Positions 8,217 through 16,479 of a stretch of DNA of 25,191 nucleotides are shown piece after piece. This DNA comes from CAZABP01 sp964483245 (GTDB lineage Bacteria; Planctomycetota; UBA1135; UBA2386): the NCBI GenBank assembly GCA_964483245.1, contig CAZABP010000061.1, positions 1-25,191 on the forward strand. Reading direction: 5' to 3'. Below the pieces are notes generated by a model. The model saw only the letters and a list, made by a program, of their open reading frames with translations, searched no databases and had not been told where the DNA came from. A program made the position numbers and the translations under genes. Numbering within the stretch: the stretch's first letter is position 1; the number at the start of each line of letters is the position of its first letter.

Positions 8217-8683
8217 ACCGATCCAGCATGTTTGGCGCGCTCGCAGTGGGGATCCTGCTGCTGGCGCTCGCAGTCGGCAATCCGTTCCTGCCGTTGCCGC
8301 GGCGGGCGGCGCCGGGTCCACACGCAACCCAACCAGATGGGCCCACCGCGATGCCGGCATCGCTGAGCACACAAGCGATCGGCTCGGTCCCGCTGCGCAT
8401 GACCGCCGCTCCGGCGCCGGCTGCTGCATCGCGCGACACCGGTGCTGCGGACTCCGACGACTCCTCCGAGTTCGCGACCGACCTACCAGATCCCGACCGG
8501 ATCGGCCCCTGCCCGCGCGCCGGCATCGCCGTCGTGCGCCGCGGCATCGATCCGCTCGATGGTCGCCCGACCTGGTGGCACGCCGACGGCTCGATGACCA
8601 AGCGCGTCCAGCAGGTCGTCCGCAACGCCGACGACGAAGTGCTCGGCGAGATGCCTGGCTACGTCACGCTGCGCCCGCGCTGA
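8213..8683 (+). CDS. Membrane-anchored protein of unknown function
   Basis: This is a 156-residue protein starting at the ATG at 8213 (MNRSSMFGALAVGILLL...). Residues 7-27 form one hydrophobic segment, either an uncleaved anchor or a signal peptide. An Ala/Pro/Asp-rich linker follows (about 28-100). The last 55 residues look like a small folded domain: GPCPRAGIAVVRRGIDP, PTWWHADGSMTKR, and GEMPGYVTLRPR. The pairing of an aromatic TWWHADGS turn with a basic TKR is seen in several copies in planctomycete genomes as far as I recall, but I cannot name a family. The gene's TGA forms the first bases of the hairpin at 8681-8721. Confidence 0.65.
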   Translation: MNRSSMFGALAVGILLLALAVGNPFLPLPRRAAPGPHATQPDGPTAMPASLSTQAIGSVPLRMTAAPAPAAASRDTGAADSDDSSEFATDLPDPDRIGPCPRAGIAVVRRGIDPLDGRPTWWHADGSMTKRVQQVVRNADDEVLGEMPGYVTLRPR

Positions 8684-8721
8684 AGTAGCCGAAAAGGGTC
8701 AGACCCCAACCGGCTACTTCA
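8681..8721. terminator. Bidirectional hairpin with both stop codons in its arms
   Basis: The 11-base arms (8681-8691 and 8711-8721) are perfectly complementary. The left arm begins with the TGA of the upstream plus-strand gene and the right arm ends with the TGA of trmB on the minus strand. A second perfect palindrome, GGGTC-A-GACCC (8696-8706), sits in the loop. The position between convergent genes suits a shared terminator, but no T-run follows on either side, so it may be a REP-like element or a Rho-linked structure. Confidence 0.6.
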
Positions 8722-9441
8722 GGTCGACGCGCGGCGCTTGCGCCACGCCGAGCGCCGTAGCACGCGGCCCTCGCTCTCGTACTTCCGCTCGAAGTTGGTC
8801 GGCGTGAACGCCGTCCCGGCCGGCATCGCCAGCAGCTCCTGCTCGAGCGCCTCGTCGCGTGCGAACCGCGGCTCGGCCCCGAGCACGCGGCAGATCTGGC
8901 CGGCGTAGGCTGCGTTGTCGGTCGCGACCAACAGCAGTCCGTCCGGGCGCAGCACGCGCAGCAGTACCGGCACGACCGCATCCTGGAAGAACCGCCGCCC
9001 GCGGTGGCGGCGCTTCGGCCACGGGTCCGGGTAGTAGACGTGGATCCGCGCCAGCGACTCGTCCGGCACGCGGTCCTCGAGATACAGCCGCCCGTTGTCG
9101 ACCAATACGAGCGCGTTGCGGCACCCGGCCCGGCGCAACCGGTCGGCCGCGACCTCGGCGTGCGACGGCGAGGCTTCGATCGCGAGCAGGAACGTGTCCG
9201 GGCGCGCGCCCGCCGCCGCGACGGCGAACGCCCCCTTGCCCGGACCGATCTCGACTTCGACCGCGTCGAAGCGCTCCGGGACGATTTCGCCGAGCGCAGG
9301 CGGATCCTCGCCACCCTGCAGGATCGGCAGCCCCTCCGGATCCGGCGCGCGATGGCCGCGCAGGCGCCCGCGGAACGAGAGCCTGCCGCCAACACTCAAG
9401 CGCGTGCCGCGCGGTGGGTGGGTCGCATCCGGTCGCTCCAT
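8719..9441 (-). CDS. trmB: tRNA (guanine-N7-)-methyltransferase
   Basis: TrmB uses S-adenosylmethionine to methylate G46 in the variable loop of many tRNAs. The 240-residue protein has the usual length and motifs: the SAM-binding VEIGPGKGAF (about residues 62-71), the family signature YYPDPWPKRRHRGRRF (about 138-153), the TDNAAYA stretch of the SAM fold, and the C-terminal TNFERKYESEGR that contacts substrate in known structures. The ATG at 9441 is only nine bases from a TATCCT -10-like box on the same strand, so translation may be leaderless or nearly so. It is transcribed divergently from the RND exporter and converges on the plus-strand gene ending at 8683. Confidence 0.95.
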   Translation of the reverse strand: MERPDATHPPRGTRLSVGGRLSFRGRLRGHRAPDPEGLPILQGGEDPPALGEIVPERFDAVEVEIGPGKGAFAVAAAGARPDTFLLAIEASPSHAEVAADRLRRAGCRNALVLVDNGRLYLEDRVPDESLARIHVYYPDPWPKRRHRGRRFFQDAVVPVLLRVLRPDGLLLVATDNAAYAGQICRVLGAEPRFARDEALEQELLAMPAGTAFTPTNFERKYESEGRVLRRSAWRKRRAST

Positions 9442-9450
9442 GGGGCGCGC

Positions 9451-9467
9451 AGGATAGCCGCTATCCT
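9451..9467. promoter_or_regulatory. Palindromic divergent promoter (TATCCT on both strands)
   Basis: The sequence AGGATAG-CCG-CTATCCT is a perfect 7-base inverted repeat. Each arm reads TATCCT as a -10-like box: plus strand 9462-9467, eight bases before the RND exporter ATG; minus strand 9456-9451, nine bases before the trmB ATG. With normal -10 to start-site spacing, both transcripts would begin at or next to the start codon. No clear -35 is visible on either side. The arms could also be a dimeric regulator site. Confidence 0.55.
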
Positions 9468-9475
9468 CCGCGCCG

Positions 9476-11587
9476 ATGGGCGGTGGCACGGCGAGGCTCG
9501 CGGCATGGCTGCTGCGTCACCGTCTGCTGTCGCTGCTCGTGGTCGTCGCCGGCACGCTGGCGCTGGCGCTGCCGCTCGGCGAGCTGAAGGTCGGCTGGTC
9601 GATCGCCGCGTTCACGCGCAGTGAACGCCCGGAGCTGCGCGCCGCCGGCGAGCACTACGACGAGTTCCCGGTCCCGGACAACCTGCTGCTGTTCGGGTAT
9701 CCGGAGCCGGAGCCGTTCGGCGCCCCGGCGCAACGCCGCCTCGCCGAGCTCGAACGCGCGCTGCGCGAGCTCCCGGGGGTCCAGCAGGTCGTCACGCTCG
9801 CATCCGCACCCGGCGTCGCCGGACCACTCGACGGCCTCCGCGCGCGCCTCGCCGAGTCGTCGACCTGGCGCGGGGTCCTGGTCGGCCGGCACGAGGACGC
9901 GCTCGGCGGGATCGTCGCGCTCGAACATGGCCTGCGCACCGACCGGCTGGAGGCGTTCTTCGCCGGCGTCGCGGCGCTCCCGGACGCGCCGGCGCTGCGC
10001 TTTTCCGGCGTCCCGTTCCACCGGCACGAAGTGACGCACCTGGTCGCGGCGGATCAGCGGCTCTACCTGCCGCTGGCGGCGGGGATCACTTCGCTGTTGC
10101 TGCTGCTGCTCGTGCCGCAGGTCACGCTGGCGCTGATCGCGCTGCTGGTCGTGCCGTTCACGCTGGTTGCGACGTTCGGCGCGATGGCGCTTGCCGGGGT
10201 CGGGATCACGATGCTGACCTCGGTGCTGCCGACGCTGTTGATGGCGATGGCGGTCGCCGATGGTGTGCACATGGTCCAGCGCTTCCTCGAGGAGCGCCGC
10301 GCCGGGCACGAGCCGCGCGTCGCGGCCGAACGCACGCTGGCCGCGCTGCTGTGGCCTTGCCTGTTGACGTCGCTGACGACGATCACCGGGTTCCTGTCGC
10401 TGACGCTGACCGACAACCCGGACCTGCGCGATCTCGGTCTGTTCGCTGCGCTCGGGATGGCGGCGGCGTATCTGTACACCGTCGTCGTCGTGCCGGCGGC
10501 GCTGGCCTCGGTGCACGCACTGCCGCGCCGCCGACCGCTGCCGCTCGTCGCGTGGACGACCGCGGCGGCGACGCGGCTCGTGCTCGGGCCGCGCTGGCGC
10601 GTGTTGGTGCCGACCGCCGCGCTGCTGCTGCTCGCCGGCGCCGGGATCCTGCGCCTCGAGCAGGACAGCCGGTTGCACGACGACCTCTGGCAGGACTCGC
10701 GCGTCGTGCAGGACATCGCGTGGTACGAGCGCAACTTCATCGGGATGATGCCGGGCGAGGTTCTCGTCGAGGCAAAGGGCACGCTCGACGAGCCGCAGGC
10801 GCGCGCCGAGTTCGCGCGCCTGGTCGCGTGGCTCGAACAGCAGCCGGGCGTCGACCGGACGCTGTCCTGGCAGGATCTCGCGCAGGATGGCGGGATCCTG
10901 GCGTTCGGGCCGGTCGCGCAGCTCGCCGGGTTGTTGAGCGCCGACCGGCAGCGCGCGCGTGTGCTGATGTTCCGCCAGGACGTCGGGCTGCGTGAGGTGC
11001 TGGCATTTGCCGAGCAGGTGCGCGCGCATGCGGAGCAGCTGCGCCACATCGAGGCGCGGCCGGTCGGCGTGCAGTGGATCGCGAGCCGGCTCGTCGACGA
11101 GCTGACGACGGACCTGGGGCGCTCGTTCGCCGGGACGTTCGCGACGATCCTGATCCTGACGATGCTCTGGTTCCGAAGCATCCGGGCCGCGATCGTGGCG
11201 GTGGTGCCGAACCTGCTGCCGCTCGTGTTGACGCTCGGCCTGATGGGATGGAGCGGGATTCCGCTGCGACCACTGACGGCGATCACGTTCTGTGTCACGT
11301 TCGGTCTCGCCGTCGACGACACGATCCATCTCCTGGCGCGGTGGCGCGAAGAGCGTCGCGCCGGCCGTCCGCGCGCCGCAGCGCTCACCACGATGCTCGA
11401 AGCCGCCGGCCGTCCGGTCGTGATCACGACGCTGCTGCTGCTGACCGGGTTCGGCACGATCCTGACCGGTAGCTTCCGCGGCACGTTCCAGTTCGGCCTG
11501 CTGACCGGCACGGCGCTGCTCGCCGCGATGGCCGGCGCCATGCTGCTGCTGCCGATCGGCTTGCGCGGCAGGGGGACCCGCACCTGA
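9476..11587 (+). CDS. RND superfamily (MMPL-type) exporter
   Basis: This is a 703-residue inner-membrane transporter with the duplicated RND layout: TM1 (about 14-33), a large extracytoplasmic loop, five TM segments between about 200 and 350, then TM7 (about 375-395), a second large loop, and five more TM segments (about 555-695). The paired acidic motifs expected in TM4 and TM10 are present: MAVADGVHMVQRF near residue 260 and LAVDDTIHLLARW near residue 612. These carry the proton-relay acids in MMPL/HpnN-type proteins. Substrates of such single-gene RND proteins are usually lipids, hopanoids or other hydrophobic molecules, but the substrate here is unknown. The gene overlaps the next one (TGATG), so it is translated together with a large lipoprotein. 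The start is the ATG next to the divergent promoter. Confidence 0.88.
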   Translation: MGGGTARLAAWLLRHRLLSLLVVVAGTLALALPLGELKVGWSIAAFTRSERPELRAAGEHYDEFPVPDNLLLFGYPEPEPFGAPAQRRLAELERALRELPGVQQVVTLASAPGVAGPLDGLRARLAESSTWRGVLVGRHEDALGGIVALEHGLRTDRLEAFFAGVAALPDAPALRFSGVPFHRHEVTHLVAADQRLYLPLAAGITSLLLLLLVPQVTLALIALLVVPFTLVATFGAMALAGVGITMLTSVLPTLLMAMAVADGVHMVQRFLEERRAGHEPRVAAERTLAALLWPCLLTSLTTITGFLSLTLTDNPDLRDLGLFAALGMAAAYLYTVVVVPAALASVHALPRRRPLPLVAWTTAAATRLVLGPRWRVLVPTAALLLLAGAGILRLEQDSRLHDDLWQDSRVVQDIAWYERNFIGMMPGEVLVEAKGTLDEPQARAEFARLVAWLEQQPGVDRTLSWQDLAQDGGILAFGPVAQLAGLLSADRQRARVLMFRQDVGLREVLAFAEQVRAHAEQLRHIEARPVGVQWIASRLVDELTTDLGRSFAGTFATILILTMLWFRSIRAAIVAVVPNLLPLVLTLGLMGWSGIPLRPLTAITFCVTFGLAVDDTIHLLARWREERRAGRPRAAALTTMLEAAGRPVVITTLLLLTGFGTILTGSFRGTFQFGLLTGTALLAAMAGAMLLLPIGLRGRGTRT

Positions 11588-14500
11588 TGTTGCGTGCCGC
11601 GATGCACGGTCTGCTCTTGCTGTTGGCCGCCTGCGGCGCGCGGGCGCCGGCGCCGGAGCCACCGCTGGCGGCGGCGGGGCTCGCGCAGCAGCTGCGCGAA
11701 CAGCATCGCGCGCAGGCGCACGCCTGGCCGCAGACGCGCGAGGAAGCAGCACAGCTCTGCGCACATCCGCAGGTCCTGCTCGCTGGCTCCCGCGCCCCCG
11801 CGCCGCCGCTCGCCGAGGACGTGGCGGCGCGGTTGCGGCTGCACGTCGAGACCGGCGGACGGTTGCTGCTGCTCGGCAGCGCCGCCGCGTACGCACACCG
11901 GCTCGGCGTCGAACCGACCGCGCCGGATCGCAACGAACAGCTGCGTTGGGGCTACGACGACCGCACGCTGCTCGGCACCCTGGAGCTCGCGCTGCAGTTC
12001 GAGCCGGATGCTGCGGCGCCGGCAGCCGGGCTGGAGCCCGGTGCTGCGATCGCGGGGGGGGCCGCACCGGTATTGGCGTTGGTCGGCTGGCGCGAGCGCA
12101 CACCGGAGCGTGGCCGCGTGTTGGCGCGGCTGGCCGAGCGGCGCGATGGTGCCGGCATCGTGCTCCCCGACGGCGTGTTGGTGCGCTGGCAGCCAGGCGA
12201 AGGAGAGCTCGTCGCACTCGGCGTCTTACCCCAGCCGGAGCGCTGGCCGGCTGCGGCACGCCTGCTGCGCAACCTGCTCGACCTGCGCGACCTCGGCTTC
12301 GCAATCGCGCCGGAGCCTGCGCGCCATGAGCCGGCCGCGTTGCCGCCGCTCGATGTGCGGGTGTTCCCGGGTCGCCATCCGGCGCCGCTGTGGGGCTTCT
12401 GCACCACGGCGAACGAAGGGCGCGCAGCGCGCACGCCGATCGCGCCGGATCAGCTGGCGCGGGAAGCGATCGCGGCGCCGGCGCGCGCCGGTGCATCGCT
12501 CGCGCTGTTCCATCTGCAGGACGGCGAGCTCGGCTTTCCGCTGGCCTGGCCGACGACCGATCCGATCGCGCGACCACACGGATTCCGCGCGCACGTGCAG
12601 TGGCCGTCGTGGGGTTGGCCGACGCTCGGGCAGCTCGCGGCCGCGGCGCATACGCGCGGACTCGCGGCGATGCTGCGCATCGCTCCGGCGCCGGTGCACG
12701 GGGGTCAGCCGGTCGAACAGCTCGCTGCCTGCAAGTGGCTCGCGCGCTGCGGCCTCGACGTGCGCGCGCTCGGGCCCGCCGCGCTCGATGGACTGCTGCT
12801 CCCGCCCGGCCTGGCAGCGCTCGAGTTCCTGCCGTCGCTGCTCGCGCCGTACCAGCCGCAGCACCTGCTGTTCGCCGGCGAACCGGCCGGCGCCGTGACC
12901 GGCGTGCTCGACATGCAGAGCGGGCGTCCGCGCGGGCTGCCGTGGTCCGGACGCAGCGATCGTTGGCGCGACACCGCGCACGACGACGCATTGCCGGTCG
13001 CGTTGCTCGATGCCGATCTGCATGCGAGCGGCGCGTATCCGGACTGGCTGCTGCTGCAGGTGCAGGACTTCGTTCGGCGGCGCGAAGGGGAGGCTGCATT
13101 GCTGTGGCGCGGTGTGGCGCCGGATCAGCTGCCGGAAGACCTGATGCCGTACGTCCTCGGCAGTTCGCTCGCCCCGCTGGATGGTGCGTTCGCGCTGCGG
13201 CTGCTCGCGACCGGGCGCGACGGCTGGTGCGATCTGCTCGCGCGACGATTGCCGGCGGCGCCGGCCGGATTCGGTCCGGAGAGCGAGCTGCCGGCAGCAA
13301 CGGCAGTGCTGCAGAACAACCACTTCCGGCTGCACGGCAGTGGGGGACCGCTGTGGTTCGATCCGGGTGGACGCGCGCGGCTGCGGCGCGACGACGCCGC
13401 CTGCGTGCCGATCGCGGCGAGCTTCCTGCAGACGCGGATCCGCGGCGTGCGGCCGCGGCCGGAGATGGCGCAGATCGCCGCGATCGACTTCACGGGCGGG
13501 CGGCCGCGCGAGGCTGGTGATTACGGCCAGGTCGTGCAGGTGCGCGGTGAGGAGCGCGGCGCCGGTCGCACGCCGGCGCGGCTGCAGCGCGGCGCCGTGC
13601 CGCATTGGCCGCGCCGGGTCGAGTTCGAGTTCACCGCGCCGGCCGGGGCATACGAGCTGGAGCTCGGCCTGCGCGGGCTCGATGGTCCGGGAATCGTCGA
13701 GCTGTGGGCGCATGGCGAACGCACGCAGCTCGTGGCGTTCCAGCTCGGCGGGGACCGCCAGCGGATCGCGTTCGACGCCATCGAGTCCGGTTCGCAGCAG
13801 CTCGCGCTCGAAGTCGTCGAAGGGGGCGCCGTCGCGCTCGACGTCTGCCGCGTGCAGCGCTCCGGCGACCTCGCACGCGTGGCGCGGATCCTCGAGCCTG
13901 GCGGCCATCGCGCCGTGCTGGAGGAGCGCACCAGTTCTTCCGCGTTCCGTGAGACCGCGCGCTGGACGACGCATGCAGATCTGCCCGGTCTGCTCTGGGA
14001 GGTCGAAGTGCTCGGTTGCGATCGCGGCCTGCAGGTGCAGCGTGAGTTGCAGCTCGCCGGTTACACGCGCCTGCTGCGCGCGCACGAAGCTGCCGATGCG
14101 CTCGCGTCCCCGTTCGTGTTGCAGGCCGAAGACCCGCGCCTGCCACCGCTCGCCGTGCTGCCGCTCGCGCTGCCGGCGAACTTGCGTGTTGCATTCACGC
14201 CGGAACGGCTCGTGTTGACCGGATCACCGCAGTCCAAGGAGCGCCTCGCGATCGGTTTCCTGTGGTTGCGCGATCAGAGCCTCGACCACTGGGAGTCCCT
14301 GCTGCCGTGGTGGCGCGAGATCCTGACTCCTCCCGTGTTGGAGCTCGGTGAAGCCGGCCGCGCGCAGTTCGCGGCAAAGCTCCCGTTCGCGGCACCGCGC
14401 GTCGTGCGCGTGCTGTCGCCGGCGCGCGACGCGTATCTCGTGCGCGAGGGGACGCACTGGCTGACGCGCGGCGCGCAACCGGCCGCGGCTGGTGGGGACT

Positions 14501-15084
14501 GGGTGCGCTTCTACACCCCGGCCGAGGCCGATGCCGAGCTGTGCACCGGTGCTGCGCGCGCGGCCAGCATCCGGCCCGGCCCGGGTGCTGCGCATCTGCT
14601 CGCGCTCGCAGCACCGGACGCCGGCTCCGTGCGCGCCTCACGGCTCACGCCCGACCCGCTGCTCGTGCCGTCGGTGCAGTTCCCGACCGCATTCGATCGC
14701 GTGCGCATCGATGGTGAGCCTTGGGACTGGTTCGATGGACCGCTCGTGTTCCTGCCGGGCGGCCGCGAGTCGTGCCGGATCGAGACGCTGCGTGGGGAAC
14801 CGCCGCGTGCGCGCCTCGCCCGCACCGACGCCGACGTACGCACGTGCCGCTACGACGCGCAGCAGGCACTGCTCGAGATCTTCACGCGTGCGCGCGACGG
14901 CCGCACGGAGGGGGCGCTGCACACGGCGTGGATCGTCGGCCCGGAGCCGGTCGCGCTGGATGGCTGTGAGCGAATCGACGCCGCCGAGCTGCGCCACCCA
15001 CCCGATGAGGCGCAGGCGCTCGCGTCGCGCGGGTTCCTGGTGCGCTTCGCGCCGGGGCTCGTGCGGATCCGGTTCGCACGCTAG
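11587..15084 (+). CDS. Very large multidomain lipoprotein of unknown function
   Basis: This is a 1165-residue protein opening MLRAAMHGLLLLLAAC, a lipoprotein signal with the lipidated Cys at position 16. I see three broad regions. Residues about 40-235 have the alternating strand/helix pattern of a class I glutamine-amidotransferase-like (ThuA-type) fold, including HVETGGRLLLLGSAAAYA, but no catalytic Cys nucleophile elbow. Residues about 240-560 look like an alpha/beta barrel, with FHLQDGELGFPLAWP and HTRGLAAMLRIAP segments that recall glycoside-hydrolase-like barrels. Residues about 600-1165 are beta-rich, with a malectin/CBM-like section (FEFTAPAGAYELELGLRGLDG ... QQLALEVVEGG). Fold guesses are from pattern only. 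Its start overlaps the RND exporter's stop, implying a joint envelope role, possibly in handling a polysaccharide or glycolipid. Confidence 0.7.
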   Translation: MLRAAMHGLLLLLAACGARAPAPEPPLAAAGLAQQLREQHRAQAHAWPQTREEAAQLCAHPQVLLAGSRAPAPPLAEDVAARLRLHVETGGRLLLLGSAAAYAHRLGVEPTAPDRNEQLRWGYDDRTLLGTLELALQFEPDAAAPAAGLEPGAAIAGGAAPVLALVGWRERTPERGRVLARLAERRDGAGIVLPDGVLVRWQPGEGELVALGVLPQPERWPAAARLLRNLLDLRDLGFAIAPEPARHEPAALPPLDVRVFPGRHPAPLWGFCTTANEGRAARTPIAPDQLAREAIAAPARAGASLALFHLQDGELGFPLAWPTTDPIARPHGFRAHVQWPSWGWPTLGQLAAAAHTRGLAAMLRIAPAPVHGGQPVEQLAACKWLARCGLDVRALGPAALDGLLLPPGLAALEFLPSLLAPYQPQHLLFAGEPAGAVTGVLDMQSGRPRGLPWSGRSDRWRDTAHDDALPVALLDADLHASGAYPDWLLLQVQDFVRRREGEAALLWRGVAPDQLPEDLMPYVLGSSLAPLDGAFALRLLATGRDGWCDLLARRLPAAPAGFGPESELPAATAVLQNNHFRLHGSGGPLWFDPGGRARLRRDDAACVPIAASFLQTRIRGVRPRPEMAQIAAIDFTGGRPREAGDYGQVVQVRGEERGAGRTPARLQRGAVPHWPRRVEFEFTAPAGAYELELGLRGLDGPGIVELWAHGERTQLVAFQLGGDRQRIAFDAIESGSQQLALEVVEGGAVALDVCRVQRSGDLARVARILEPGGHRAVLEERTSSSAFRETARWTTHADLPGLLWEVEVLGCDRGLQVQRELQLAGYTRLLRAHEAADALASPFVLQAEDPRLPPLAVLPLALPANLRVAFTPERLVLTGSPQSKERLAIGFLWLRDQSLDHWESLLPWWREILTPPVLELGEAGRAQFAAKLPFAAPRVVRVLSPARDAYLVREGTHWLTRGAQPAAAGGDWVRFYTPAEADAELCTGAARAASIRPGPGAAHLLALAAPDAGSVRASRLTPDPLLVPSVQFPTAFDRVRIDGEPWDWFDGPLVFLPGGRESCRIETLRGEPPRARLARTDADVRTCRYDAQQALLEIFTRARDGRTEGALHTAWIVGPEPVALDGCERIDAAELRHPPDEAQALASRGFLVRFAPGLVRIRFAR

Positions 15085-15137
15085 CCCGCTCGCAGCCGGT
15101 CAGCTAAGAGATCCGTTGCCGTCCCGGAGTCGTCCCC

Positions 15138-16445
15138 ATCCCGCTGCTCGAACTGCTGCTGATCTTCGCGCTCGTTCTGCTGAACGGGCTGCTGGCTGGT
15201 GCCGAGATCGCCGTGGTGTCGATGCGCCGCTCGCGGGTCCGCGAGCTCGTCGACGAAGGGAACCGGCGTGCCATCGCCGTCGAAGGGCTGCGCGCCGATC
15301 CGGAGCGGTTCCTCGCGACGGTGCAGATCGGGATCACCGTCGTCGGCGCCGGCGCCGGCGCGCTCGGTGGCGTCACGCTGGCCGCCGACCTCGCGCCGGC
15401 GATCGCGTGGATCCCCGGGCTCGAGACGGTGGCGCCGCAGCTCGCCGTGCTGCTGGTCGTCGTGCTGGTGTCGTATCTGTCGCTGGTGCTCGGCGAGCTG
15501 GTGCCGAAGTCGCTGGCACTCCGTTCTTCGGAGCGCTACGCGCTGCTGGTCGCGCCGACGCTGCTGCGCCTGTCGCGCGCGATGCGCCCGATCGTCTGGT
15601 TCCTGACCGCGTCGTCGAACGTCGTGTTGAAGCTGTTCGGCGACCAGACGACGTTCACCGAGGCGCGCATGTCCGGCGAAGAGGTGCGGCAGCTCGTCGA
15701 GGATGCGGCGCGGGCCGGCGCCGTCTCCGCCGGTGCCGGCGAGATCGCGACGCGCGCGATCGAGTTCGGCGACCTGCGCGCAGGTGACGTCATGGTGCAC
15801 CGGCGGTTCGTCGTCGCGCTGCCGGTCGACGCCAGCGAGGCGCAGGTGCGCGCGGCCCTGATGCGCGACGGCCATCGGCGGCTGCCGATCTACGACGGTT
15901 CGATCGACAACGTGATCGGCTACCTGAGCTGGCGCGACGTCGTCGAGAAGCTGTGGGACCGCGCGCCGATCGATGTCCGCGAGCTGATGCGGCCGGTGTA
16001 CCTGGTGCCGGAGTCGATGCCGGCGCCGGCCTTGCTCGAGTCGATGCAGGACCGCCGCGTACACATCGCGGTCGCGCTCGAAGAGCACGGCGGGATGGCC
16101 GGCATCGTGACGCTCGAAGACCTGCTCGAAGAGCTGGTCGGGGAGATCACGAGCGAGCACCACCGCGAGCAGCCGGCGGCGATCACGCGCGAAGAGGGTG
16201 GCGCCTGGCTGGTGCAGGCGCTGCTGCCGGTGCGCGACGTCAGCCGCGAGCTCGGGATCGAACTGCCGGAGTCGGAGAGCTCGACGACGATCGGCGGCCT
16301 CTGCACGGAGCTCGCCGGCGCGCGGATTCCGCACAAGGGGGAGACCTTCACGACCGAGGACGGGGTCCGTCTCGAGATCGTCGAAGCGAGCCCGCGCCGC
16401 GTGCGCGTGGTGCGGATCCACGTGCCTGCGCCGCCCCCGGCTTGA
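15138..16445 (+). CDS. CNNM/CorC family protein with CBS domains; apparent ATC start
   Basis: This is a 435-residue membrane protein of the HlyC/CorC (CNNM, DUF21) family, linked to Mg2+ or other cation transport. TM1 is IPLLELLLIFALVLLNGLLAGAEIAVVS, followed by the cytoplasmic MRRSRVRELVDEGN motif, further TM segments to about residue 145, a CBS pair (about 215-330; AGDVMVHRR, RRLPIYDGSIDNVIGYL, GMAGIVTLEDLLEELVGEI) and a C-terminal CorC/HlyC-associated domain (about 350-425). The family needs the TM1 helix, yet the frame has no ATG, GTG or TTG before it. The first in-frame codon with a ribosome site (GGAG 15126-15129, eight bases ahead) is ATC at 15138. The first ordinary start, GTG at 15213, would remove TM1. 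The coordinates follow the ATC model. Confidence 0.85.
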   Translation: MPLLELLLIFALVLLNGLLAGAEIAVVSMRRSRVRELVDEGNRRAIAVEGLRADPERFLATVQIGITVVGAGAGALGGVTLAADLAPAIAWIPGLETVAPQLAVLLVVVLVSYLSLVLGELVPKSLALRSSERYALLVAPTLLRLSRAMRPIVWFLTASSNVVLKLFGDQTTFTEARMSGEEVRQLVEDAARAGAVSAGAGEIATRAIEFGDLRAGDVMVHRRFVVALPVDASEAQVRAALMRDGHRRLPIYDGSIDNVIGYLSWRDVVEKLWDRAPIDVRELMRPVYLVPESMPAPALLESMQDRRVHIAVALEEHGGMAGIVTLEDLLEELVGEITSEHHREQPAAITREEGGAWLVQALLPVRDVSRELGIELPESESSTTIGGLCTELAGARIPHKGETFTTEDGVRLEIVEASPRRVRVVRIHVPAPPPA

Positions 16446-16479
16446 GCCGCCGCACGCGCGCGGCTGTAGTGCGTGATCG

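Noticed and set aside
12001..12434. Small minus-strand frame antisense to the large lipoprotein
   Set aside because: No domain, no ribosome site and a typical shadow composition.
9461..13300. 1279-codon open frame on the minus strand
   Set aside because: It runs antisense to the RND exporter and the large lipoprotein and is Arg/Pro/Ala-rich without domains; long antisense frames are expected at this GC content.
15213..16445. CNNM gene starting at GTG 15213
   Set aside because: This would remove most of TM1, which is encoded in frame just upstream with a suitable ribosome site.
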